This document shows positions 37,483 to 49,905 of a stretch of 64,000 nucleotides of DNA, piece after piece. Under the pieces are notes generated by a model that saw only the letters and a program-made list of their open reading frames with translations, was not told the DNA's origin and made no database searches. The translations under genes were made by a program, and so were the position numbers. This stretch comes from Paraspadella gotoi. Lineage: Eukaryota > Chaetognatha. The stretch spans positions 14,906,999 through 14,970,998 of the forward strand of contig CM119266.1 in assembly GCA_051294375.1 (NCBI GenBank). The letters are read 5' to 3'. Numbering within the stretch: the first letter of the stretch is position 1; each line of letters starts with the position of its first letter.

Positions 37483-40400
37483 TCTAAAATCCCCTTTAAT
37501 ATTTTTAGTAAATAGTCCTGCAACAGAAATTAATCATGCCTGTGAGAAAAAATCCTGCTAAAAAGATTTCCTAAGCTTTTGTAAAAAAATTCACTGTTCC
37601 TGCCAGCAAAAATTCATTCCTGCTTGAAAAATCCCCTTAATATTTTTAGTAAAATAGTCCTGCCAACAGAAATTATTTCTGCTGTAAGAAAAAATCCTGC
37701 TAATAAGATTTCCTTGGATTTTTTTTGAAAAAATGACTGTTCTGCCAGCAAAAAGTCATTCCTGCTATGAAAAATCCCCTTTAATATTTTTAGTAAAAAT
37801 AGTCCTGCCAACAGAAATTATTCCTGCTACGAGAAAAAATCCTGCCAAAAAGATTTCCTAAGATTTTGTTTGAAAAATGACTGTTCCTGCCAGCAAAAAA
37901 TCATTCCTGCCATGAAAAATCCCTTTAATATTTTAGTAAAATAGTCCTGCCAACAGAAATTATTCCTGCTGTGAGAAAAAAATCCTGCCAAAAATATTTC
38001 TAAGATTTTGTTTGGAAAAATGACTGTTCCTGCCAGCAAAAAATCATTCCTGCCATGAAAAATCCCCTTTAATATTTTTAGGAAAATGTCCTGCCAACAG
38101 AAATTATTCCTGCTGTGAGAAAAAAATCCTGCCAAAAAGATTCCTAAGATTTTGTTTGAAAATGACTGTTCCTGCCAGAAAAAAATCATTCCTGCCATGA
38201 AAAATCCCCCTTATTCTTTTAGTAAATAATCCTGCCAACAGAAATTAATCCTGCTGTGAGAAAAAAAATCCTGCCAAAAAAGATTTCCTAAGATTTTGTT
38301 CGAAAGATGACTGTTCCTGCCAGCAAAAAGCATTCTGCCATGAAAAATCCCCTTTAATATTTTTAGTAAAATAGTCCTGCCAACCGATATTATTCCTGCT
38401 GTCAGAAAAAAATCCTGCTAATGAGATTTCTAAGATTTTGTTTGAAAAATGACTGTTCCTGCCAGCAAAAAGTCATTCCTGCCATGAAAAATCCCTTTAA
38501 TATTTTTAGTAAAATAGTCCTGCCAACAGAAATTATTCCTGCTGTGAGAAAAAAATCCTGCCAAAAAGATTTCCTTCGATTTTGTTTGAAAAAATGACTG
38601 TTCCTGCCAGCAAAAAATCATTCCTGCTATGAAAAATCCCCTTTAATATTTTTAGTAAAATAGTCCTGCAACAGAAATTAATCATGCTTTGAGAAAAAAT
38701 CCTGCTAAAAAGATTTCCTAAGCTTTTGTAAAAAAAATTCACTGTTCTGCCAGCAAAAAGTCATTCCTGCCATGAAAAATCCCCTTAATATTTTTAGTAA
38801 AATGTCCTGCCAACAGAAATTATTCCTTCTGTAAGAAAAAAATCCTGCTAATAAGATTTCCTTGGATTTTGTTGAAAAATGACTGTTCCTGCCAGCAAAA
38901 AGTCATTCCTGCATGAAAAATCCCCTTTAATATTTTCAGTAAAATAGTCCTGCCAACAGAAATTATTCCTGCTACGAGAAAAAAATCTTGCCAAAAAGAT
39001 TTCCTTAGATTTTGTTTGAAAAAATGACTGTTCTGCCAGCAAAAAATCATTCCTGCCATGAAAAATCCTCTTTATTATTTTTAGTAAATAGTCCTGCCAA
39101 CAGAAATTATTCCTGCGTAAGAAAAAAATCCTGCCAAAGAGATTTCCTACGATTTTCTTTGAAAAATGACTGTTCCTGCCAGCAAAAAATCATTCCTGCA
39201 TGAAAAATCCCCTTTCATTCTTTTAGTAAATAATCCTGCCAACAGAAATTAATCCTGCTGTGAGAAAAAATCCTGCTAAAAGATTTCTAAGCTTTTGTTC
39301 AAAAAAATTCACTGTTCCTGCCAGCAAAAAATCATTCCTGCCATGAAAAATCCCCTTTATTATTTTAGTAAAATAGTCCTGCCAACAGAAATTATTCCTG
39401 CTGTGAGAAAAAAATCTGCCAAAAAGAATTCTAAGATTTTGTTTGAAAAATGACTGTTCCTGCCAGCAAAAAATCATTCCTGCCATGAAAAATCCCCTTT
39501 CATTCTTTAGTAAAAATAATCCTGCCAAAAGAAATTAATCCTGCTGTTGAGAAAAAAATCCTGCTAATAAGATTTCCTTGGATTTTGTTTAAAAAATGAC
39601 TGTTCCTGCCAGCAAAAAAAAATTCCTGCCACAAAAAGTCCCCTTTAATATTTTAGTAAATAGTCCTGCCAACAGAAATTAATCCTGCTGTGAAAAAAAA
39701 TCGTGCTAATAAGATTTCCTAAGCTTTTGTTCAAAAAATTCACTGTTCCTGCCAGCAAAAAAATCATTCCTGCCATGAAAAATCCCCTTTAATATTCTTT
39801 AGTAAAATAGTCCTGCCAACAGAAATTAATCCTGCTGTGAAAAAAAAATCCTGCCAAAAAGATTCCTAGATTTTGTTTGAAAATTGACTGTTCCTGCCAG
39901 CAAAAAATCATTCCTGCCATGAAAAATCCCTTTATATTTTTTAGTAAAATAGTCCTGCCAACAGAAATTATTCCTGCTGTGAGAAAAAAATCCTGCCAAA
40001 AATATTTCCTAAGATTTTGTTTGAAAAAATTCACTGTTCCTGCCAGCAAAAAAGTCATTCCTGCCATGAAAAATCCCCTTTATTATTTTAGGAAAATAGT
40101 CCTGCCAACAGAATTTATTCCTGCTGTGAGAAAAAAAATCCTGCCAAAAAGATTTCCTAAGATTTTGTTTGAAAAATGACTGTTCCTGCCAGCAAAAATC
40201 ATTCCTGCCATGAAAAATCCCCCTTTATTCTTTTAGTAAAATAATCCTGCCAACAGAAATTAATCCTGCTGTGAGAAAAAACCTGCCAAAAGATTTCCTA
40301 AGATTTTGTTCGAAAAATGACTGTTCCTGCCAGCAAAAATCATTCCTGCCATGAAAATCCCCTTTAATATTTTTAGTAAAATAGTCCTGCCAACCGAAAT

Positions 40401-42271
40401 ATTCCTGCTGTCAGAAAAAAATCCTGCTAATGAGATTTCCTAAGATTTTGTTTGAAAAATGACTGTTCCTGCCAGCAAAAAGTCATTCCGCCATGAAAAA
40501 TCCCCTTTAATATTTTTTAGTAAAATAGTCCTGCCAACACAAATTATTCCTGCTGTGAGAAAAAATCCTGCCAAAAAGATTTCTTCGATTTTGTTTGAAA
40601 AATGACTGTTCCTGCCAGCAAAAAAGTCATTCCTGCCATGAAAAATCCCTTTTAATATTTTTAGTAAATAGTCCTGCCAACATAAATTATTCCTGCTGTC
40701 AGAAAAAAATCCTGCCAAAAAGATTTCCTAAGATTTTGTTTGAAAAATGACTGTTCCTGCCAGAAAAAAAATCATTCCTGCTATGAAAAATCCCCTTTAA
40801 TATTTTCCAGTAAAATAGTCCTGCCAACAGAAATTAATCATGCTGTGAGAAAAAAATCCTGCTAAAAAGATTTCCTAAGCTTTTGTAAAAAAAATTCACT
40901 GTTCCTGCCAGCAAAAAGTCATTCCTGCCATGAAAAATCCCCTTTAATATTTTTAGTAAAATAGTCCTGCCAACAGAAATTATTCCTGCTGTAAGAAAAA
41001 AAATCCTGCTAATAAGATTTCCTTGGATTTTGTTTGAAAAATGACTGTTCCTGCCAGCAAAAAGTCATTCCTGCTATGAAAAATCCCTTTAATATTTTTA
41101 GTAAATTAGTCCTGCCAACAGAAATTATTCCTGCTACGAGAAAAAAATCCTGCCATAAAGATTTTCCTAAGATTTTGTTTTGAAAAATGACTGTTCCTGC
41201 CAGCAAAAAATCATTCCTGCCATGAAAAATCCCTTTAATATTTTTAGTAAAATAGTCCTGCCAACAGAAATTATTCTGCTGTAAGAAAAAAATCCTGCCA
41301 AAGAGATTTCCTACGATTTTCTTTGAAAAATGACTGTTCCTGCCAGCAAAAAAATCATTCCTGCCATGAAAATCCCCTTTCATTCTTTTAGTAAAATAAT
41401 CCTGCCAAAAGAATTAATCCTGCTGTGAGAAAAAAATCCTGCTAATAGATTTCCTAAGCTTTTGTTCAAAAAATTCACTGTTCCTGCAGCAAAAAATCAT
41501 TCCTGCCATGAAAAATCCCCTTTATTATTTTTTAGTAAAATAGTCCTGCCAACAGAAATTATTCCTGCTGTGAGAAAAAAATCCTGCCAAAAAGATTTCC
41601 TAAGATTTTGTTTGAAAAATGACTGTTCCTGCCAGCAAAAAATCATTCCTGCCATGAAAAATCCCCTTTCATTCTTTTAGTAAAATAATCCTGCCAAAAG
41701 AAATTAATCCTGCTGTGAGAAAAAATCCTGCTAATAGATTTCTTTGGATTTGTTTAAAAAATAACTGTTCCTGCCAGCAAAAAAAAAATTCCTGCCACAA
41801 AAAATCCCCTTTAATATTTTTAGTTAAAATAGTCCTGCCAACAGAAATTAATCCTGCTGTGAGAAAAAAAATCCTGTTAATAAGATTTTCTAGCCTTTTG
41901 TTCAAAAAATGACTGTTCCTGCCAGCAAAAAAAAATTCCTGCCACAAAAAATCCCCTTTAATATTTTTAGTAAAATAGTCCTGCAACAGAAATTAATCCT
42001 GCTGTGAGAAAAAATCTTGCTAATAAGATTTCCCAAGCTTTGCTTCAAAAAATGACTGTTCCTGCCAGCAAAAACTCATTCCTGCCACGAAAAATCCCAC
42101 CAATCATTTTTTTGTTCCTGCCACGAAAATTAATCCTGCTGTAAAAAATACTTGAGAGCCAATCAATCCAATCCTGCCACCGAAAAATTCCTGCTGTTAA
42201 AAATACGGTCTTTGATGCTCTATTCTTTTATCCCACGATCCTGCTGGTCGATCCTGCCAAAGAGCAGTAAC
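37483..42271 (+). repeat. TCCTGCC satellite array 2
   Basis: About 33 head-to-tail units of ~145 bp, same family and orientation as array 1 but far more uniform. TTCCTGCC-type blocks start about 20, 20, 44, 20 and 41 bp apart, so the monomer is close to seven ~20-bp blocks with two worn down. Two alternating sub-variants can be seen: GATTTTGTTTGAAAAATGAC and CTTTTGTTCAAAAAATTCAC. The left end starts mid-unit at AAATCCCC. The last ~180 bp diverge into a terminal region ending GATCCTGCCAAAGAGCAGTAACC, almost the same end as array 1. Confidence 0.97.
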
Positions 42272-42623
42272 CAAGTTTATTCAATGTCGCTATTACGCAA
42301 TTTATTGTATTCTTAATTATTAACTCAATATTTCTTTTTAGATTGTCTTCCGTTTTGATTTTTTTTTTTTTTTTCACGCTTTATAAATGGATATCAAAAT
42401 CATGAAGAAGAATATGATTCAATCTCTTTACTTCATCTGTTTTCAAATTTTTTTAACAGTTTCTTCAGGTTTGGAATGGGCGTTCTTGTTTATAGATGGC
42501 GGCATTTTGGCTTTACTATTGTTTCCGTTAATAGATTATAACACGCTAATATTCAGGTTAGCGACGGAATTATATTCAGCTTTCATTTTTTCGTTCTGAT
42601 GTTTGCGCGAACATCGTCATCGC

Positions 42624-42707
<84 letters not shown>
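42624..42707. repeat. (CAT)28 tract
   Basis: Twenty-eight CAT units, against 18 in copy D1. Confidence 0.95.
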
Positions 42708-42710
<3 letters not shown>

Positions 42711-45083
42711 TCTTACCTCGCCATTTCTTTATTCATTTATGATATCGTCTTCATCTGCGCCGTCGTCGTCGTCGTCGTCATCATTGTCGTCGTCGCGCCA
42801 TCTTCTCTTTTATCGTCGTCATCGAATTCGTTTGAAAAGAGGCGCTGGCGTCAAATGCAGAATCTTCGATAATTCATGAGGCCGTCAACAATCCATCTCG
42901 GCTCAGTTACTGAAGTTATAGTTTCCCTTCTGTTTCTAATTCTCAGTCTTCCACTTGCCATCTTACACTCCTGTTTCTTGCTTTTTTCCCTTTCCATTCA
43001 CCGTAGTGGCTCGTAAAGAAAATGCAATGTGTCAGAGAATAATACCTTATACCGCGTACCTTGCACCAGATACATGTATACAGCTTAAACCGCCTTTTAT
43101 AATAAAACTTACAACGTCAACTTGATTTATAATTGACAAACTTCATCTCATCATTAAATAACCCAATCATTCAACTGCCTTCTTTCTCCTCTCCCCCACC
43201 CTATCGCTTCTTCGCATTCGATTTTCAAACCACCATTCCAATTCTCGCGGCGATTTCTCCCCCTCCCCTCCCGTCCCTCTCCGGTCACGCCTTGAGTCCG
43301 TCTCATCCTTCGTCAATCTGCGTCCACTTTTCCGTTTTAATTCCCGGCGCCGTGGCGCCCCTCTTTCTCTCCCATCTCTCGTCTCCCATTACTCCTATTC
43401 TGATGAGAATGATTTTAAAAACAACTCGCTCGACGGCCGCTTCCCAAACCTTACCACAACCTTTCCATTGCCTCACGCTTCATTCTTCACGCTCACCAGC
43501 TTTCACCTCCACTCCTCACCTCAGTTCCCAGTCCTCACAGCTCCCCTCTGTCAACCTCATCTTCCCCCTTTCCACCCACTTCCTCGATGCCTCGACTGCT
43601 CGTTTTACTTATGCATTCCGAGTTGCGTCTTTTTCTCCTTCAGTCTTTATTCATCCTCGTCCCGCCGCCAAAGGATTCCAATTAATTTCTTCTCTTCTTC
43701 GTTGTCGTCGGCGTCGTTGTCGTCTTCTACGTCATCCTGCTCTTTTATAGTTGAATTTCAATGTCTGTTAGTACATCGTAACAGATGATGTTTTTAAATT
43801 TTAACTTCGGTACTGTAGATGTGGTTCTAGAGTAGCTATGAGAGAGAGAGAGAAAGAGAGATAAAAGAGAGAGAGATAAAGAGAGAGAGAAAGAAAGAAA
43901 GAGAAAATAAAAAAAAATCCTTTCCTTCGTTTAATTTTAAGGAACTTTTGTCCTTTCGTTCGCACGAATGCTCCTCTTAAATCGCGTCAAGTTGGACGTC
44001 GAGGCGGCTTCCGCTCCGAGGCCGCCTGGGCGTGTCCCGCGACCTCCCCAGATCAGAGGACACGCACTCCCTGTCCCTTCTCAGACTCATCCTTTATTTT
44101 CTTCCTGATAGGGATCGATGTTCAACTCTGCCTTTCGACAAAAAAACGTACGAAGATTTGATGGTCTCAACTTTCCTCCCGATTCCTCGACCATCAGTGT
44201 TTTTTTTTTACAAACTCGCTCCTCTCTTCCCTCCCGCCGTCCCGCCGTCCCGCCTCCACGCTTCGTCTCCCTTCCCCACCCCCACGTGACCGCACCCTCA
44301 GCAAAGGACCCCTCCTTCCCCCCCCCACGTTCCTCCCTTCCCGGTTTCGCCCCTTCGCCCCTCACGCACGAGTAGTCACCTTAAAACCCGCGAACCTCAT
44401 CAAGTGGCCGCTTCTCCCGGTCGCGGGCGTCTCGGGGCTTGGGGGGGGGGGAAAGAATGGGGGGCGGAGGGGGGGAAAAGGAGGGGGGACACTTTGGCCT
44501 TTAAATCGCGTCGTACGCGAAGCCCTTACTAAAGAATAAAAAAAAAAGTCAAAGGAAAGGGAGGCGATGGAAGGGATGAGGGAAAAAAAAATGAAGAAAT
44601 GGAAGAGAAACGAGAAAGAAATAAAAGGAAATAAAAGGAAATGGATGAAATAGGGGGAAAATATGGGAAGAGATGAGAATTGAAGTTTCACCTTTGACCC
44701 TAGGCGATTATTTATTCATTTAATGTCATTTATATCATAAAATATCATCTACGTTATTGAGCACAATTTACTGGTGTAATCGAACATTTTTTTATAATGA
44801 AATTTTGCTCTTTACTCGAGCTTCAAAGGAATGGCTGAATAGATTTTAGAACTATCATAATAATATTATTGCTATAATTACTATTACCTAAAACGTAATG
44901 TTTAATTGCTAAACAAAAACCTTTTTTTATCGTCTTGGAAAGAAATTAACAACGACAACGTCGCGTCAATCCAAACTGTCCCTCGGTTTTCCAATTTCGG
45001 GCCAACTCTCTTTTTCTTTTTCTTAGAAAAGAAGGGGAGGGGAGAAGCGCGCTCGTAAATAGTGAAATTCTTTCCCTCACTCT

Positions 45084-45185
<102 letters not shown>

Positions 45186-45244
45186 CTCTCTCTTTTTTTT
45201 CAGTTCTTCCGTTTCCAATTTTTTAAATATATTTTTTCCTGCAG

Positions 45245-45389
45245 CAGTGTTCCCAGCTGCCGTCCATCCGTGTCCGGCTGCTGGAGCTTAAAAAACCAGC
45301 TGCTGCGGGCGCTGCAGTCCGTTTCGACTTTCTCCGCATCGCTGGCCGCTGCGTCGTGGCGACTGGACGCCGCTGTTACGCGCTGATAC

Positions 45390-45395
<6 letters not shown>
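45245..45395 (+). CDS. candidate internal exon at the end of duplication D
   Basis: A strong acceptor (TATATTTTTTCCTGCAG) precedes a GC-rich open frame reading QCSQLPSIRVRLLELKKPAA, then AGAAVRFDFLRIAGRCVVAT and GRRCYALIQ, before it runs into (CT)n. A second plus frame is also open to TGA over the same interval, and the minus strand is open as well (DAAASDAEKVETDCSARSSW). Several open frames at once mean coding is not proven. Copy D1 (~37327-37475) has a 1-bp insertion near the end. Unrecognised. Confidence 0.2.

Positions 45396-45475
<80 letters not shown>
45391..45475. repeat. (CT)n microsatellite abutting a gap
   Basis: About 42 CT units, then a 25-N gap, then more CT. In copy D1 this tract is only ~9 bp before satellite array 2 begins. 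Confidence 0.95.
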
Positions 45476-45477
<2 letters not shown>

Positions 45478-45502
45478 NNNNNNNNNNNNNNNNNNNNNNN
45501 NN
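45478..45502. other. 25-N assembly gap inside (CT)n
   Basis: Fixed-length gap within a CT tract; the true length is unknown and may be zero. Confidence 0.98.
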
Positions 45503-45969
45503 TCTCTCTCTCTCTCTCTCTCTCATACTACCATAGAAGGCAAAAGGACGATGACTCTCTCGCTGCGGACTTTGTTTCTCTTTTAGTAAAATTCGTTAAT
45601 CTCGTTTCCACTCTCAAATATATTAATTTCTAGACTGTTCTCAATATTTAAAATATGACAATTTTTTGTATACATCGTATTTCGTATATATCTTTTCGTT
45701 TATATTCTCTCATTTCTCCTGCTTTCTTCGCCACCTCCCGCTTTTCTATGTCCACCATCACGTTTTTTTCAGCGTTGTTAAGAAATTTAATTTCTTCAAA
45801 CGCCGTCGCCGCCGCCGCAACGGCAGCTGCCGCTTTTTCCTCCGCGAACGCGGTTCCTGACGCTCCCTGATGAAGGCTCACCCCCCCCCTCGACTCCCTT
45901 CCTCCTTCTCCGCTGGCTAGATAGTGACAAAAGGACACGCTCGGGGTAATCAGGCAATGTCTGTCTGAA

Positions 45970-46098
45970 ATGAGCGGGGCAGCAGCGGCGGCGGCTGAAG
46001 CAGTGGCTGACGCTGCCAACGGCGACGGCGGTGAGGAAGACTCCACCTCCGAAACTGACGACGGGGTTTCAACTGAGAAGACGAAGAAACGATGTTAA
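45970..46098 (+). CDS. candidate start exon or 42-residue ORF, Ala/Asp/Glu-rich
   Basis: ATG (GAAATGAGC) reads MSGAAAAAAEAVADAANGDG followed by GEEDSTSETDDGVSTEKTKK, then RC and TAA. A donor-like GGCG|GTGAGG lies after codon 20, so this may be a first exon whose intron begins there. The minus strand is also open across it with poly-Ala, which is expected for GCN repeats. The composition is typical of disordered N-termini of nuclear proteins. Unrecognised. Confidence 0.3.
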   Translation: MSGAAAAAAEAVADAANGDGGEEDSTSETDDGVSTEKTKKRC

Positions 46099-46127
46099 AA
46101 ACTCGCGCGCGCTTTCTCGTTCGCGAA

Positions 46128-46241
46128 ATGAGGAAAAAAGCGGAAGGCGCGGCGGAGCAGCGGCAGATTCATGGTGCAGCAATCCCGTCGCCGGCCCTGC
46201 TGCAGCCTGAGGCGGGGGAGGAGGGGAAGGCAGGTGAATAA
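46128..46241 (+). CDS. candidate 37-residue ORF or exon
   Basis: ATG (GCGAAATGAGG) reads MRKKAEGAAEQRQIHGAAIP then SPALLQPEAGEEGKAGE and TAA. The donor-like GGCAG|GTGAAT overlaps the end. It lies 30 bp downstream of the preceding candidate, and both may belong to one GC-rich 5' region. Confidence 0.22.
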   Translation: MRKKAEGAAEQRQIHGAAIPSPALLQPEAGEEGKAGE

Positions 46242-46299
46242 GAAGACGCTGGGGGAGAGGAAAAGACGACGAAGGAAAAAATGTTGTGGCCACTGGATG

Positions 46300-46331
46300 G
46301 AAAGCAGCTGCTCTCTCTCTCTCTACTCTCT

Positions 46332-46395
<64 letters not shown>
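46300..46395. repeat. interrupted CT microsatellite
   Basis: CT repeats broken by ACTCT and CCTCT interruptions. Confidence 0.9.
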
Positions 46396-47688
<1,293 letters not shown>

Positions 47689-47835
47689 AAAAAAACCAGT
47701 TCGTTTTTCTCCTTTTCTTCTTCTCACTGGAACCTTCTTTCGGTGTCAGCCTTTTTACCAGACGAAACGAGATTTTTTTTGGGGGGGAGCAGAAAAAGTT
47801 GGCAAAAGGTTTCGTGTTACTTAAGATACAGAGTG

Positions 47836-47839
<4 letters not shown>

Positions 47840-47930
<91 letters not shown>
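47840..47930. repeat. (GA)n microsatellite
   Basis: About 45 GA units in F copy 1; strongly interrupted in F copy 2 (50040-50110). Confidence 0.95.
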
Positions 47931-47931
<1 letters not shown>

Positions 47932-47944
47932 CGGGCCCTTGTCT

Positions 47945-48238
47945 TATATTCCTTTTTCCCCTCCCCTCTCCCGCATTCCTCCTCCTGTCAATCTTCCCCC
48001 CACACTTCCATCCACCCTCCCGTTTTTTCTCCGTCGGGGCGCGAGTGGGCGTGTCTCTCGGGGTGAAGGGTGTCGCGAGCGGGGCGTCGCGGGGCCAACG
48101 GGTTAAACCACTCGGCTTTGAAAAAGTCGACCCGGCGATTGAAAACGACTTGAAAGGCGTCACGCCGGATGTCGTCGTTGTCGTCGTTGTTGTCGTAGTA
48201 GAGACAACGACGTAGTTGTTGTTTGGATGGCCATCCAC
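47945..48238 (-). CDS. candidate Thr/Ser/Pro-rich exon
   Basis: The minus strand is open for about 100 codons before the GA tract. From the 5' side it reads DGHPNNNYVVVSTTTT, a Thr run, SGVTPFKSFSIAGSTFSKPS, GLTRWPRDAPLATPFTPRDT and then basic sequence with KKREGG. There is no ATG in frame at the 5' end, where the alternative ATGGCCATCC is in another frame, so it would have to be an internal exon. The plus strand is also open there (VDPAIENDLKGVTPDVVV). Copy F2 disrupts both. Unrecognised. Confidence 0.2.
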
Positions 48239-48823
48239 GTCTCGGTTTTCGTTCTCGTTTTAGAAGTCGTTAAATCACGGTTTGATTGTTGTTGTTGTGA
48301 TTGGCGTTATTCATCGTCGTTTTTTGACGTCGTCCATGGAGTAACCGCAAAGACAAGACTTCTCTATGGAGGATGTTTGAAGGGAACAATTCTGCGCGCA
48401 ACGAAGAAGAAAACAGAACGTTGATGTCGAACTTTTTCTACTAAAAAATTTGCCAAATTTATTCTGTTGACCTTCATTTTGATCGCAATGTAGTACGTTT
48501 TCCGAAATTCGAGGTTAAGTTAGCTAATTTTTATTTCGTCGATTATATGCGTTTTGGGGCCATTGATATCTTGATAAATATAAGTTAATAAGCATCGTTT
48601 TTGTTTATGAAATTAACTTTTTAATTCCCGTTTATTTTCAATTACTTCATTTTTAAAAAATTATTTTAGATTGTCTAGTTTCATCTCTTACTTTCTTACA
48701 TCTTCCTCCTTCTCTTCCTCCTCCTCCTCATCCTCATTCTCCTCCTCCTCTTCCTCTACTTTTTCCTTTCCTCCGCGTAAATTCTCTTCTTTGTTTGTTC
48801 TCCGTCTGAATCGAAGAAGAGGA

Positions 48824-48852
48824 TCACGTGACTTTTTTTAGGAATCACGTGA
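48824..48852. promoter_or_regulatory. paired TCACGTGA palindromes
   Basis: Two perfect 8-bp palindromes at 48824-48831 and 48845-48852, start-to-start 21 bp (two helical turns). TCACGTGA is the M-box/E-box bound by MITF/TFE, USF and related bHLH-Zip factors. No confident gene start lies nearby. Copy F2 keeps the first box and has lost or misread the second. Confidence 0.4.
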
Positions 48853-49244
48853 TTTCGATGCCCAATATGAAATCCGGGGACCGAGGAGGGCTGGACTTTT
48901 TTCCTTATTTACTCCGATGAAAACGAAGCAGCAAAACAAAAATCACTAATTTCTTCAATTTAATTTCGATTTACGACATATATATAGTCAAGGTCGTCTT
49001 GTGATTTTTCGCAAGGAGTTCACATTGCACCCCTATCAAACACGACTCCCCATTCTACGGTTTCGTCGACTCTAATCTCTGCGCCCTCGTCCTCTTTCGT
49101 AAACACCCCGTGGAAATTTGTCGCAATCTTAAAAATGGATATATCGCGAAAAATAAAACTCTGTAAATTTAGGAAGCGAAGATACACATTGTCCAACCGG
49201 TTTTTTTTTTTTCTGGAGAGAAAGAGGGTGATTGTCGAAGAAAG

Positions 49245-49245
<1 letters not shown>

Positions 49246-49293
<48 letters not shown>
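49246..49293. repeat. (GA)n microsatellite
   Basis: About 22 GA units followed by interrupted GA to 49340. Confidence 0.93.
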
Positions 49294-49296
<3 letters not shown>

Positions 49297-49679
49297 GAGA
49301 GAGAGAGAGCAGAGAGAGAAGAGAGAGATGAGAGAGAGACATATCGAAAGGTAAGGAGATTTTTGGCAGCTCAACACGAGGACGACTCTTTGTTTACTTT
49401 TCAGTCTTCGGTTTTGTTTTGTTTTCGCCGAAACAAATTCTCCATTCATCTTCGCAGAAACGGTTATCGTTACACGATTTATTCCCCGGGTTTTTTATTA
49501 TTTGGAAAGATTGTCGGGCGGGGTTGTCGGGCCGGTTTGTCGGGCGGATTGAAGAGAAGATTTGGTGGATCGACGGGCAGATTGTGGCGAGAGTTGTCGA
49601 ATGTCCTGTCCACTGTCCTGTGTCCACGTGAAAAACGGAATCGGTTTAAATTTTCACAAAACAGCGAAAAAAAGGTTTA

Positions 49680-49905
49680 TGAAAATTTTCAAATTACTTG
49701 TTTCACTATTTTTTATTTTTTATTTTTATATTTTATGAAAGATTTACCTTTTAATCTATATTCTTTAAATATATATATATTGCTTTCTTAAAAATTTGGT
49801 ACTTATCATTATATCTAATAACTCATTTTGGTTTATATTACGTAGTAGTATATGAAATTGGTACAACCAATATAAAAATTATCCATTTTTTCTTTCTATA
49901 CTAAA
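49680..49905. other. AT-rich junction between F copies with a dispersed 38-bp repeat
   Basis: The segment 49851-49888 is identical over 38 bp to 60104-60141 and contains the inverted repeat ATTGGT-ACA-ACCAAT. The rest is AT-rich with T-runs and no match seen in this window. Confidence 0.8.

Larger units (their letters stand above)
47689..49679 (+). repeat. direct duplication F, copy 1
   Basis: About 2 kb recurring at 49906-51718 in the same orientation, from the CCAGTTCGTTTTTCTCC region to the AAAAAAGGTTTATG region. Copy 2 has many missing bases. Unlike A and D, the 226 bp between the copies is not satellite; it carries a dispersed 38-bp repeat. Confidence 0.93.

Noticed and set aside
37614-41986. 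Many frames with AGMIFCWQEQSFF-type repeats suggesting a repetitive protein
   Set aside because: They are translations of the satellite monomer, broken by indels in most units, with no start context or conserved frame.
43133-43750. 205-codon ORF in copy D2
   Set aside because: The near-identical D1 copy breaks the frame with indels, and the composition reflects CT-rich DNA.
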